34,645 nt of DNA from Tannerella sp. (GTDB lineage Bacteria; Bacteroidota; Bacteroidia; Bacteroidales; Tannerellaceae): positions 1 to 34,645 of the forward strand of contig JAIRJR010000341.1 of NCBI GenBank assembly GCA_031260575.1, read 5' to 3'. How positions within the stretch are numbered: the stretch's first letter is position 1; every line of letters starts with the position of its first letter. Both the position numbers and the translations under genes were made by a program. This document shows, piece by piece, positions 22,300-31,556 of the stretch. The notes below the pieces were generated by a model, which was not told the DNA's origin, ran no database searches, and saw nothing but the letters and a program-made list of their open reading frames with translations.

Positions 22300-23181
22300 A
22301 TGTCGTCATTAAAAGAAATAAAAGGACGTATTGCCTCGGTAAAATCGACAAAGAAAATTACCTCGGCGATGAAGATGGTTGCATCTTCCAAACTTCATAA
22401 AGCACATTCTTTGGTCGAACGGTTTTTGCCCTATGAACGCCGGGTCACGAATATCTTAAATGATTTCTTAGCCGGGTATAGCGAGGATAACAGCATTTCG
22501 TCTGTTTTTGCAGAGGTCAGGGCAATCAAACGCGTAGCTATTGTTGCCCTTTCTTCCAACTCCAGTCTGTGCGGCGCTTTCAATTCCAACATCATACGCA
22601 TTGTAAACGACCGGATCAGGAAATACCGTGAGCAGAATTATGAAATAGTAGTCTATCCGGTTGGAAAAAAAATCGAGTCTTTTATCAACAAATTGACTGT
22701 TCCCGTCGAAACAAAAGGAAGTTATATATCATTAATGGATAAACCCAACTTTGAAGGCGCTAAACAAATTGCCGATGCCTTAATGAAAGATTTTCTTACC
22801 AAACAAATCGATCGGGTTGATTTAGTTTACAACCATTTCAAAAGTACAGGTGTTCAAGTCCCAACCGATGAATTGTTTTTGCCTGTCAAACTGACAAAAC
22901 CCGAAAATTTCAGGGCAATTCCAATAGACTACTTAGTCGAACCGGACCGTAAAACCATTGTAGAATCACTGATTCCCACTTCATTACGAACGAAAATTTA
23001 TGCTATACTTTTGGATTCGTCGGCAGCAGAACATGCAGCCCGAACCGTTGCCATGCAAATTGCCACCGACAATGCCGATGAGATTCTGAGTGATTTGACC
23101 ATTCAATTCAATAAACAACGCCAGCAAGCCATTACCAGCGAAATTTTAGATATTATCGGCGGATCGGAAGCCCTTAAATAA
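22300..23181 (+). CDS. atpG: F-type ATP synthase subunit gamma
   Basis: N-terminus SSLKEIKGRIASVKSTKKITSAMKMVASSKL and C-terminal NKQRQQAITSEILDIIGGSEAL. Confidence 0.97.
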   Translation: MSSLKEIKGRIASVKSTKKITSAMKMVASSKLHKAHSLVERFLPYERRVTNILNDFLAGYSEDNSISSVFAEVRAIKRVAIVALSSNSSLCGAFNSNIIRIVNDRIRKYREQNYEIVVYPVGKKIESFINKLTVPVETKGSYISLMDKPNFEGAKQIADALMKDFLTKQIDRVDLVYNHFKSTGVQVPTDELFLPVKLTKPENFRAIPIDYLVEPDRKTIVESLIPTSLRTKIYAILLDSSAAEHAARTVAMQIATDNADEILSDLTIQFNKQRQQAITSEILDIIGGSEALK

Positions 23182-23190
23182 AAAAATGTA

Positions 23191-23238
23191 AAAAAACAAC
23201 TCCCCTTCGTTTCCTAACGAAGGGGAGTTGTTTTTTTT
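23191..23238 (+). terminator. Strong Rho-independent terminator after atpG, with A-rich 5' flank (potentially bidirectional)
   Basis: Perfect long stem aaaaaacaactccccttcgtt / aacgaaggggagttgtttttt with loop TCCT, followed by a T-tract, directly after the atpG stop. Confidence 0.95.
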
Positions 23239-23272
23239 ATTCATACAATTTTCATTATTCCCTATCGTTAGA

Positions 23273-23303
23273 TTGGTAAAGTCGCTGTAAATTTGTATAT
23301 TTG
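23273..23303 (+). promoter_or_regulatory. Putative Bacteroidota promoter (-33 TTG, -7 TATATTTG) for the flippase/leg locus
   Basis: TTGG at 23273 and TATATTTG at 23296-23303 (TAnnTTTG); spacing about 20 nt; located just after the atpG terminator. Confidence 0.55.
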
Positions 23304-23315
23304 CAAGCTTTTTAA

Positions 23316-23349
23316 GTCATCCCTGATGGGACTGACGGGATATTTTTTT
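23316..23349 (+). promoter_or_regulatory. Candidate leader attenuator: hairpin plus alternative stem next to a T7 tract upstream of the flippase
   Basis: gtcatccc-TGAT-ggga(c)tgac stem (23316-23336, one bulge), mutually exclusive with atccc(23319-23323)/gggat(23337-23341), followed by A and TTTTTTT (23343-23349). Confidence 0.35.
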
Positions 23350-23376
23350 GTATAAAACGTTACAGGTAATTTAAGA

Positions 23377-24864
23377 ATGGGAGTCATCATCCGTCAAAGC
23401 ATTAAAGGAACCATTGTCAATTACATCGGCTCATTTATCGGATTTCTGACCACCATGTTCGTATTGACCCGATTTCTTCAACCGGAAGAAATCGGGTTGA
23501 CACGTGTCATTTATGAAGCCGCTGTACTCATTGCGGGTTTCGCCCAATTGGGCATAACCGGAACAGCTTTTCGTTTTTTCCCTTATTTTCAATCTGATAA
23601 AAACAATCACAATGGTTTTTTCTTTTATTTAGTCTTGTTGCCAACCATCGGTATTATACTTTTTATCCCGTTATATGTTTTATTAAAAGAGCCTATCTCT
23701 GCTTTTTTCAGTATCAATGCCTTACTTTTCGATCATTATTATTATTGGATCATATTCCTGATTATTTTTATTGCATTTTGGACCGCATTCGAGATTTATT
23801 CAAACTTGTTGATGCGTATTGTCATGCCCAAATTTATACGCGAAATCGCCGTGCGGATTTTGTTATTAGCAGTCTATCTTTTATTTGCATTTAAATTTCT
23901 GAATCTTGACGGACTTGTCGGCGGCTTTATTGCCGTGTATGGCATCGCGATGGTCCTTACATTTACGTATATTTCCCGAATTAGCCCGGTATCATTGAAA
24001 CACGACTTTTCTTTTATCGACAAGCCTTTGGGGAAAAAAATCAGAAACTATACTTTGTTCCTGGTTTTATCTTCATTAAGTGGAAGTATCTTGAATCAAT
24101 TGGATGTCTTTATGTTGGGTTCTCATTTGGGCTTTAGCTATGTAGGTGTCTTTACAATCGCTTTTTTTATGGGAAATGTAGTGGAAATACCCTCTCGTTC
24201 GATTTCGTCCATTTCCTCGCCTATTGCTGCAAAAGCGCTAAAAGAAGGAGATATGCACACTGCCAATCAATTATATAAAAAAGTCTCCCTTCATCAATTT
24301 TTAGCAGGAAGTATCATATTCCTCCTTGTTTGGATTAATATTGATAATATCTTTTCCATTATTCCCAATGGTGACGTGTTTAGCGCAGGAAAATGGGTGG
24401 TTTTTTTTATTGCATTAGCCAAACTTTTGAATGTGACATTGAATTTTGGCGGAATTCTTATTTCTTATTCCAAATATTATTACTGGACACTTTTCTTTCT
24501 GGTATTTATTACCATTACCGGCATTGTATCCAATCTAATATTAATACCCAAATATGGGATTACAGGCGCTGCAATAGCCACATTCATAACCTATATGTTA
24601 CTTTCAGGCGTACAACAATGGATCGTTTTGGCTAAAATAAAAGGAAATCCATTTTCAATGAGTTTGTTAAAATGTTTCCTTCTGATAATCCTATTATTCG
24701 GTATCAATTATTTCCTTCCGGTCTGGTCTCCCAACCCTTTTATTGACGGATTCTATCGTTCCTTGATCATCGGTACACTCACTCTGATTTCTCTATATAA
24801 ATTGAAAATCTCGGATGAGATTTCTTTAATCATTGACAAAGTTTTAAAAAGGGATCGGATTTAA
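23377..24864 (+). CDS. Polysaccharide/oligosaccharide flippase, Wzx-like (MATE/MVF-fold membrane protein)
   Basis: About 495-aa multi-span membrane protein; N-terminus GTIVNYIGSFIGFLTTMFVLTRFLQPEEIGLTR typical of polysaccharide biosynthesis flippases. Confidence 0.88.
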   Translation: MGVIIRQSIKGTIVNYIGSFIGFLTTMFVLTRFLQPEEIGLTRVIYEAAVLIAGFAQLGITGTAFRFFPYFQSDKNNHNGFFFYLVLLPTIGIILFIPLYVLLKEPISAFFSINALLFDHYYYWIIFLIIFIAFWTAFEIYSNLLMRIVMPKFIREIAVRILLLAVYLLFAFKFLNLDGLVGGFIAVYGIAMVLTFTYISRISPVSLKHDFSFIDKPLGKKIRNYTLFLVLSSLSGSILNQLDVFMLGSHLGFSYVGVFTIAFFMGNVVEIPSRSISSISSPIAAKALKEGDMHTANQLYKKVSLHQFLAGSIIFLLVWINIDNIFSIIPNGDVFSAGKWVVFFIALAKLLNVTLNFGGILISYSKYYYWTLFFLVFITITGIVSNLILIPKYGITGAAIATFITYMLLSGVQQWIVLAKIKGNPFSMSLLKCFLLIILLFGINYFLPVWSPNPFIDGFYRSLIIGTLTLISLYKLKISDEISLIIDKVLKRDRI

Positions 24865-24883
24865 ACTTATCATAATTAGAATA

Positions 24884-25867
24884 ATGAATATAAAACAAGT
24901 ATTAGTTACCGGAGCTGATGGCTTTATTGGTTCGCACCTAACAGAGATGTTATTGGCAAAAGGATATAAAGTCAAAGCACTGTCCCATTATAATTCATTT
25001 AACCACTGGGGATGGTTAGAAGAGATAAATCATGCTGACTTGGAGGTTATTACAGGCGATGTGCGTGATCCTCATTTTTGTAAATACATCACAAAAGATG
25101 TGGATACGGTCTTCCACCTTGCCGCACTCATAGCCATTCCTTATTCTTATTTTGCTCCCGACAGTTATGTAGACACAAACATCAAAGGAACGCTCAATAT
25201 ATGTCAGGCAGCCAAGGAAAATGACATCAAGCGAGTTTTGGTGACATCCACTTCGGAGGTTTACGGAACAGCAAAATATGTACCTATCGATGAAAACCAC
25301 CCTAAACAACCTCAATCGCCTTATTCGGCGTCAAAGATTGGGGCTGATGCCATGGGGATGAGTTTCTATCATGCTTTTGGATTACCGGTTACAGTTGTAC
25401 GACCATTTAATACATACGGCCCCAGGCAATCAGCGCGAGCGATCATACCAACCATTATAACCCAAATCGCAAATGGAGTAAAAGAAATCAAATTAGGGGA
25501 TTTAAGACCTTCCCGGGATTTTAATTATGTAAAAGATATTTGTAAAGGATTCATTGAAATATCAGAAAGTGACTTAACAATCGGGAGGGAGGTGAATGTT
25601 TGCAGTAACCACGAAATCACGATGCATTCTGTTTTTGAATTAATTGCCAAATTAATGCATGCTGAAGTAATATTTATTGAAGACAGTCGGCGACTAAGGC
25701 CTGAGAATTCGGAGGTATTCCGGTTATGGGGTGATAATTCCATAATAAAATCATTAGTCGGGTATTTGCCCGCTTATAGTTTAGAAGAAGGTTTGAAAGA
25801 AACAATTGAATGGTTTTCGGACAAAACCAATTTGAAAAAATATAAATCCTACATCTATAATGTATAA
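24884..25867 (+). CDS. legB: NAD-dependent sugar-nucleotide 4,6-dehydratase, LegB type
   Basis: SDR motifs (VLVTGADGFIGSHLTEMLL, TSTSEVYGTAKYVPIDE, YSASKIGAD, RPFNTYGPRQSARAIIPTII); LegB-like N-terminus (ALSHYNSFNHWGWL); neighbourhood. Confidence 0.87.
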   Translation: MNIKQVLVTGADGFIGSHLTEMLLAKGYKVKALSHYNSFNHWGWLEEINHADLEVITGDVRDPHFCKYITKDVDTVFHLAALIAIPYSYFAPDSYVDTNIKGTLNICQAAKENDIKRVLVTSTSEVYGTAKYVPIDENHPKQPQSPYSASKIGADAMGMSFYHAFGLPVTVVRPFNTYGPRQSARAIIPTIITQIANGVKEIKLGDLRPSRDFNYVKDICKGFIEISESDLTIGREVNVCSNHEITMHSVFELIAKLMHAEVIFIEDSRRLRPENSEVFRLWGDNSIIKSLVGYLPAYSLEEGLKETIEWFSDKTNLKKYKSYIYNV

Positions 25868-27014
25868 GGATATTATTCAATTCATACAAAACCTCTATGG
25901 CACGAAGGATATGATACCGCTTCATGCTCCATTCTTTATGGGAAATGAAAAAAAATTTCTGGATGAATGTATGGATAGTACTTATGTTTCGGGAGTAGGG
26001 AAATTTGTCGACCGTTTCGAGGCAATGATGGAAGATTATACAGGATGTAAAAAAGCGGTAGCGTGCGTCAATGGAACCAATGCACTCCATCTGTCGTTAT
26101 TATTATCCGGGGTTGAGCGGAATGATGAAGTGATCACTCAGCCATTGACTTTTATAGCTACATGCAATGCCATCATTTATGCAGGCGCTCATCCGGTCTT
26201 TATTGATGTTGATAAAGATACGATGGGATTATCGCCGGTAGCAGTAGACGAATGGTTAAGCCAAAATACGTATATAGAAAATCTTACTTGCTATAACAAA
26301 AAAACAGGAAGAAGAGTTAAAGTCTGCCTGCCCATGCATACATTCGGGCATCCGGTTCATTTAGACGGATTGATGGCTGTTTGCGATAAATATTACCTTG
26401 AATTGGTTGAAGATGCAGCCGAAAGTTTGGGTAGTTTTTATAAAGGGAAGCATACCGGAACATTTGGGAAAATCGGAATAATCAGTTTTAACGGCAATAA
26501 GACAATCACAACCGGGGGAGGCGGAATGATGTTATTTAATGATGAAAAATTGGCAAAACGTGCAAAACATCTGACTACACAAGCAAAATTGCCTCATCGC
26601 TGGGATTTTATACATGATGAGATCGGATACAATTATCGTTTGCCGAATATCAATGCAGCCTTAGGATGTGCCCAAATGGAATATTTAGACAAAATACTGG
26701 CTCAGAAAAGAGAAATTGCGATGGCATACAAAAAATACTTTCAAGCGAAAAAAGACATCGTCTATGTAGACGAACCCGATAATTGTCAATCGAATTTTTG
26801 GTTGAATACAATCCTTTTTAGCGGAAGGGAAGGTCGCGATCTGTTTTTGAAATACAGCAATGATCATCACGTCATGACTCGTCCAGCTTGGACCTTAATG
26901 AACCGGCTTCCAATGTTCGCTTTGGCGCAATGTGGAAGTCTGGATAATGCGATTTCGATCGAAGGCAGAATTGTCAATTTACCAAGTAGTGCAAATAGGT
27001 ACAATGAAACATAA
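25860..27014 (+). CDS. legC: DegT/DnrJ-family aminotransferase, LegC type
   Basis: FVDRFEAMMEDYTGCKKAVACVNGTNALHLSLLL, EDAAESLGSFYKGKHTGTFGKIGIISFNGNKTITTGGGGM; follows legB with an 8-bp overlap. Confidence 0.87.
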   Translation: MYKDIIQFIQNLYGTKDMIPLHAPFFMGNEKKFLDECMDSTYVSGVGKFVDRFEAMMEDYTGCKKAVACVNGTNALHLSLLLSGVERNDEVITQPLTFIATCNAIIYAGAHPVFIDVDKDTMGLSPVAVDEWLSQNTYIENLTCYNKKTGRRVKVCLPMHTFGHPVHLDGLMAVCDKYYLELVEDAAESLGSFYKGKHTGTFGKIGIISFNGNKTITTGGGGMMLFNDEKLAKRAKHLTTQAKLPHRWDFIHDEIGYNYRLPNINAALGCAQMEYLDKILAQKREIAMAYKKYFQAKKDIVYVDEPDNCQSNFWLNTILFSGREGRDLFLKYSNDHHVMTRPAWTLMNRLPMFALAQCGSLDNAISIEGRIVNLPSSANRYNET

Positions 27015-27618
27015 CAAGCTTATTCTTATTGGCGGGGGCGGTCATTGTAAGTCGGTCATAGATGTGGCTGAGAGTGCGGGATGGACGATTCTCGGTGTAT
27101 TAGATAGGGCTGAAAATGTAGGGGAAAAAGTCCTGAACTACAACATAATCGGTATTGATGAACAAATTCCCGAATTTGTTCATCAAGCTTTATTCTTGGT
27201 TACTGTCGGTCAAATAAAAGATGCCGGAACCCGTAAAAGAATACATGAGCAAATCATTGCCGCAGGTGGTGAATTGGCTAATGTAATCGCTTCCGATGCA
27301 CACGTCTCAAAATTTGCTGATCTTGAAAAAGGAACTGTTGTTATGCACAAAGCTGTTATCAACGCAAATACGAAGATCGGCATGGGTTGTATAATTAACA
27401 CAATGGCTAATATTGAACACGATACGATTATCGGAAATTACTGTCACATATCTACCGGCGCTATGGTCAATGGCAATTGTTTGATAGGAAATGAAACGTT
27501 TATCGGTAGCGGTGCGATTCTCCATCATGGCATTACCCTTGCTAATCATTGCATTGTAACAGCAGGCGCCATTGTTCGGAAGAGTATATCGAAAAGTGGT
27601 GTAAATATCGGCAATTAA
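27004..27618 (+). CDS. NeuD/PglD/LegH-like sugar O/N-acyltransferase (left-handed beta-helix)
   Basis: N-terminus KLILIGGGGHCKSVIDV and hexapeptide repeats (IGMGCIINTMANIEHDTIIGNYCHISTGAMVNGNCLIGNETFIGSGAILHHGITL). The start at 27004 is preferred over 26932. Confidence 0.85.
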   Translation: MKHNKLILIGGGGHCKSVIDVAESAGWTILGVLDRAENVGEKVLNYNIIGIDEQIPEFVHQALFLVTVGQIKDAGTRKRIHEQIIAAGGELANVIASDAHVSKFADLEKGTVVMHKAVINANTKIGMGCIINTMANIEHDTIIGNYCHISTGAMVNGNCLIGNETFIGSGAILHHGITLANHCIVTAGAIVRKSISKSGVNIGN

Positions 27619-27632
27619 TTATAAATCATATC

Positions 27633-28637
27633 ATGCACCCGACAATCATCATTGCTGAAGCAGGCGTCAACCATAATGGTTCTATGGAATTAGCTAAAAA
27701 GCTCATTGACGTTGCTGCTACGGCCAAAGCTGATTATGTGAAGTTTCAGACTTTTCAGACCGGAATGGTTGTAACCAAATCAGCCCAAAAGGCAGATTAT
27801 CAGCAGATAAATACCTATAACGATACTTCTCAATATGAGATGCTTAAAAAATTACAACTGACAACAGCTCAACATTTCGAACTGATCAAATATTGTAACA
27901 CTTGCGGTATTAAATTCTTATCTACCGCCTTTGATTTGGATAGCATAGATTTTCTTGCAAGCCTTCATCTCGGTTTATGGAAAATACCTTCCGGTGAAAT
28001 TACGAATTACCCCTATTTGAAACGAATTGCAAGAGAAAAACAACCGGTAATTCTTTCTACAGGTATGAGCACAATGGAAGAAATAATGGGGGCAGTGAAT
28101 ATTTTAGTAGAATACGGAACAGACAAACAGCAGATTACGCTTTTACATTGCAACACACAATATCCAACACCGATGCAGGATGTGAATCTACGCGCCATGG
28201 ATACAATCGCCAAAGAAACAGGTCTCAAAATAGGTTATTCCGACCATACTTTGGGTATTGAAGTCCCTATTGCGGCAGCAGCGCTTGGTGCGATGGTGAT
28301 TGAAAAACATTTTACATTGGATCGAAATCTGGAAGGTCCTGATCACAAAGCTTCGATCGAACCCGACGAATTGAAAGCCATGATCGCCGCGATCCGCAAC
28401 GTAGAAAAAGCGCTCGGTTCTTACGAAAAAACAGTTACCTTATCTGAAAAAGAAAATATCCCCATCGCTCGAAAGAGTATTGTCGCTTCAAAATGTATCG
28501 CCAAAGGCGAAACGTTTTCTGAATATAATCTTACGGTCAAACGACCCGGCAACGGTATATCTCCTATGAAATGGAATGATTTACTGGGTAGATGTGCAGT
28601 GCGTGATTTTGAAGAAGATGAATTGATTGTGTTATGA
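27633..28637 (+). CDS. legI: N-acetylneuraminate/legionaminate synthase family (NeuB/LegI) with C-terminal SAF domain
   Basis: IIIAEAGVNHNGSMELAKKLIDVAATAKADYVKFQTF, WKIPSGEITNYPYLKRIA, GYSDHTLGIEVPIAAAALGAMVIEKHFTLDRNLEGPDHKASIEPDEL. ATG at 27633 preferred. Confidence 0.9.
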   Translation: MHPTIIIAEAGVNHNGSMELAKKLIDVAATAKADYVKFQTFQTGMVVTKSAQKADYQQINTYNDTSQYEMLKKLQLTTAQHFELIKYCNTCGIKFLSTAFDLDSIDFLASLHLGLWKIPSGEITNYPYLKRIAREKQPVILSTGMSTMEEIMGAVNILVEYGTDKQQITLLHCNTQYPTPMQDVNLRAMDTIAKETGLKIGYSDHTLGIEVPIAAAALGAMVIEKHFTLDRNLEGPDHKASIEPDELKAMIAAIRNVEKALGSYEKTVTLSEKENIPIARKSIVASKCIAKGETFSEYNLTVKRPGNGISPMKWNDLLGRCAVRDFEEDELIVL

Positions 28638-29797
28638 GAAAAATTTGTGTCATAACAGGTAGCCGGGCTGAATATGGCTTAATGAGTCGTTTGATGCGAT
28701 TCATTCAAGATGATGGTGATTTTCAATTACAGATTATTGCCACGAATATGCATTTGGCGGTTGAATATGGCGAAACTTATAAGGAAATAGAAGCCGATGG
28801 ATTTGTTGTTGATAAGAAAATTCCGATATTGTCTTCGTCCGACTCTGCTCATGCTACGGTAAAATCGGTCGGAAAGGGAATTATCGGTTTTGCCGATGCT
28901 TATGAGGAGTTACAACCGGATTCGATTATGGTGCTCGGCGACAGATATGAGATATTAGCAGCCGTCTCAGCGGCAATGTTTTATAAAATACCCATCGTCC
29001 ATCTCCATGGAGGAGAAATTACAGAAGGCGCCTACGACGATGCCATCCGTCATGCCATTACCAAAATGTCACACTTACATTTTACCTCCACAGCGGAATA
29101 TCGTCAGCGAGTGATTCAAATGGGTGAACGCCCGGATACTGTTTACCATGTGGGTTCTTTGGGATGTGATAATATCAGGCATATCCCACTTATCGAGAAA
29201 GAAGAATTGGAAACATCATTAAACTTTGCGTTGGATAGAAACACTATCTTCGTCACATTTCATCCGGTAACCATGGAAACAAACACAGCTGAATCTCAAT
29301 TTAAAGAGTTACTGTCGGCCATTGATCAAATAAAATACTTACGAATTATTTTTACAATGCCTAATTCGGATACCGACAGTCGAATTATCATGAATCTAAT
29401 TAAGGAATATGTTTCCCAAAATGCTGAAAAAGCGGTCTGGTTTGCTTCTTTGGGAATGAGACGTTATCTGTCAGTGTTGCAATATATTGGGGCAGTGGTT
29501 GGAAATTCTTCCAGCGGCATAATCGAAGTCCCAAGTTTTCACATTCCTACATTAAATATTGGAGACAGGCAAAAAGGTCGCATTACAGCGGCGAGTGTGG
29601 TACATGGTAAGCCTGAAAGAGCGGATATTGAAGAAAAACTGACAACCATCATTCAACCCGGCTTTACCGAATCATTAAAAAACATTCAGAATCCTTATGA
29701 AAAGCCAAATACGGCAAAAGAAATCATACGTATTCTCAAGGAAAAAGAACTAAAGCCAAATAAAAAATTTTACAATCTGCAGGGATGGAGCAGTTAA
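28634..29797 (+). CDS. legG: Hydrolysing UDP-sugar 2-epimerase (NeuC/LegG family)
   Basis: ICVITGSRAEYGLMSRLMRFI, VLGDRYEILAAVSAA, HLHGGEITEGAYDDAIRHAITKMSHLHF, GNSSSGIIEVPSF. Confidence 0.9.
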   Translation: MRKICVITGSRAEYGLMSRLMRFIQDDGDFQLQIIATNMHLAVEYGETYKEIEADGFVVDKKIPILSSSDSAHATVKSVGKGIIGFADAYEELQPDSIMVLGDRYEILAAVSAAMFYKIPIVHLHGGEITEGAYDDAIRHAITKMSHLHFTSTAEYRQRVIQMGERPDTVYHVGSLGCDNIRHIPLIEKEELETSLNFALDRNTIFVTFHPVTMETNTAESQFKELLSAIDQIKYLRIIFTMPNSDTDSRIIMNLIKEYVSQNAEKAVWFASLGMRRYLSVLQYIGAVVGNSSSGIIEVPSFHIPTLNIGDRQKGRITAASVVHGKPERADIEEKLTTIIQPGFTESLKNIQNPYEKPNTAKEIIRILKEKELKPNKKFYNLQGWSS

Positions 29798-30822
29798 AAA
29801 AATATGTAATTGAAAGAAATGCAACAATCATAGAAGCCATTGTGCGACTTGATAAACTTTCGAACGATGTACTGACTTTGTTTGTTCTTGATAGAGAACA
29901 GATGGTGGGCACATTGACAGATGGAGACATTCGACGAGCCTTAATTCGTAATATCCCGTTAGATGCATGCGTGGATCTGGTGATGAACAAATCGTTTAAA
30001 TATGTTTTTCCCAAAGAAAAGGACATAAAAAAAATTCGCGAAATAAAGGCAAGTGGAGTTCAATTATTGCCATGTTTGGGAGAAAATGGAGAGTTATTAA
30101 ACATATATAATCTGAAAACGAGAAAATCCATTTTGCCGATAGATGCGGTACTGATGGCCGGAGGCAAAGGAGTACGCTTACGTCCGTTGACCGTGAATGT
30201 ACCAAAACCTCTTTTACCTGTTGGAAACAAAACAATTATTGATTATAATGTTGACAACCTGATATGTCATGGCATTGATAATATCCATATTATTACTAAC
30301 TATTTGGCTGAACAGATTGATAGACATTTTGCTGATAAAAGGAATGGAATACAGGTTGACTGTGTGCGTGAAAAAGAATATTTAGGAACCATCGCATCCG
30401 TCAAATGTATCCAAAACATCAAAAATGATGATGTTTTGGTTATGAACTCCGACTTGTTTACCAATATTGATTTTGAAGATTTTTATGGTCATTTTTTGGA
30501 AAAAGAAGCCGATATGTCAGCGGCGGCAATTCCTTATTCCATCAATGTTCCTTATGGTATTTTTGAATTAAAAGAAGGGTATATCAAAGGAGTCAAAGAG
30601 AAACCCACTTTTAATTATTATGCCAATGCAGGTATTTATCTCATCAAAAAAAGTTTGCTTGATTTAATACCGGATGACACGTTTTTTAACGCAACCGATT
30701 TTATGGAATTGCTTATATCACACGAGAAAACAGTGGTTCATTATCCATTGGTGGGATATTGGATTGATATTGGGAAACCTGCTGATTATCAAAAAGCACA
30801 GGAATTAGCTAAGCATTTATAA
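29785..30822 (+). CDS. ptmE: Sugar-phosphate nucleotidyltransferase with N-terminal CBS domains (PtmE-type, GlcN-1-P guanylyltransferase)
   Basis: N-terminal CBS-like segment (LTDGDIRRALIRNIPLDACVDLVMNK) fused to an NTP-transferase domain (DAVLMAGGKGVRLRPLTVNVPKPLLPVGNKTIIDYNV); inside the leg gene set. Confidence 0.83.
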   Translation: MEQLKKYVIERNATIIEAIVRLDKLSNDVLTLFVLDREQMVGTLTDGDIRRALIRNIPLDACVDLVMNKSFKYVFPKEKDIKKIREIKASGVQLLPCLGENGELLNIYNLKTRKSILPIDAVLMAGGKGVRLRPLTVNVPKPLLPVGNKTIIDYNVDNLICHGIDNIHIITNYLAEQIDRHFADKRNGIQVDCVREKEYLGTIASVKCIQNIKNDDVLVMNSDLFTNIDFEDFYGHFLEKEADMSAAAIPYSINVPYGIFELKEGYIKGVKEKPTFNYYANAGIYLIKKSLLDLIPDDTFFNATDFMELLISHEKTVVHYPLVGYWIDIGKPADYQKAQELAKHL

Positions 30823-30839
30823 AAACTTGATGAAAAGAT

Positions 30840-31556
30840 ATGTATAACAATCAGAAGATATTGGCAATTATCCCTGCAAGAGGGGGTAGTAAAGGATTGC
30901 CGGGTAAAAACATCAAACCATTATTGGGAAAACCGCTTATTGGATGGACTATTGAGCAAGCTAAAGCAAGTAAATATATTACAGAAATATTTGTTTCAAC
31001 CGATAGCCGAGAGATCGCCGATGTTGCGGAATCATTCGGAGTTTCTATTCCCGAGTTGCGTCCCTCAGAATTAGCTATTGATACTGCAACTTCATCAAGT
31101 TTTGTGGTTTATACTCTTGAAAAACTACGCAAAGAAGGTAAAAATTTCAATTACATCTTACTGCTTGAACCCACATCACCTCTGAGAAAGAATGAAGACA
31201 TTGACTCGGCAATCGAACTTGCCTTGTCCAATCCTGAAAAGAATAGTGTGGTAAGTCTCGGTGAAGTGCATATGGAACATCCCATGATTGTCAAAAAACT
31301 TGATAAAAAGGGGAATATCATTCCATATCTTGAGCAAAGCTTTGTTTTGACACAAAGACAAGAAGCAGATAAAGCATACTTCCCGTATGGAGTGGTCTAT
31401 CTTGTTAAAACAAATTATTTTATGGAAACAAAAAAGTTTTATGACGAACACTCTTTACCCTACTTTATTGAACGTTGGCAAGGTTATGAAGTAGATGACA
31501 TTTACGACTTCTTATGCATTGAAGCAATATTAAAATATCAAACATCAAAAAAATGA
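30840..31556 (+). CDS. legF: CMP-nonulosonate (CMP-Neu5Ac/CMP-legionaminate) cytidylyltransferase
   Basis: ILAIIPARGGSKGLPGKNIKPLLGKPLIGWTIEQA, EPTSPLR, and neighbourhood. Confidence 0.9.
   Translation: MYNNQKILAIIPARGGSKGLPGKNIKPLLGKPLIGWTIEQAKASKYITEIFVSTDSREIADVAESFGVSIPELRPSELAIDTATSSSFVVYTLEKLRKEGKNFNYILLLEPTSPLRKNEDIDSAIELALSNPEKNSVVSLGEVHMEHPMIVKKLDKKGNIIPYLEQSFVLTQRQEADKAYFPYGVVYLVKTNYFMETKKFYDEHSLPYFIERWQGYEVDDIYDFLCIEAILKYQTSKK

Noticed and set aside
25674-26090. 138-aa minus-strand ORF
   Set aside because: Antisense across the legB/legC junction, both of which are strongly supported on the + strand.
26932-27003. N-terminal extension of the acyltransferase ORF
   Set aside because: The extension lies inside legC; the ATG at 27004 begins the conserved KLILIGGGGH motif.
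27549-27632. N-terminal extension of the LegI ORF
   Set aside because: The extension is antisense-free overlap with the acyltransferase gene; the ATG at 27633 precedes the conserved IIIAEAGVNHNG motif.
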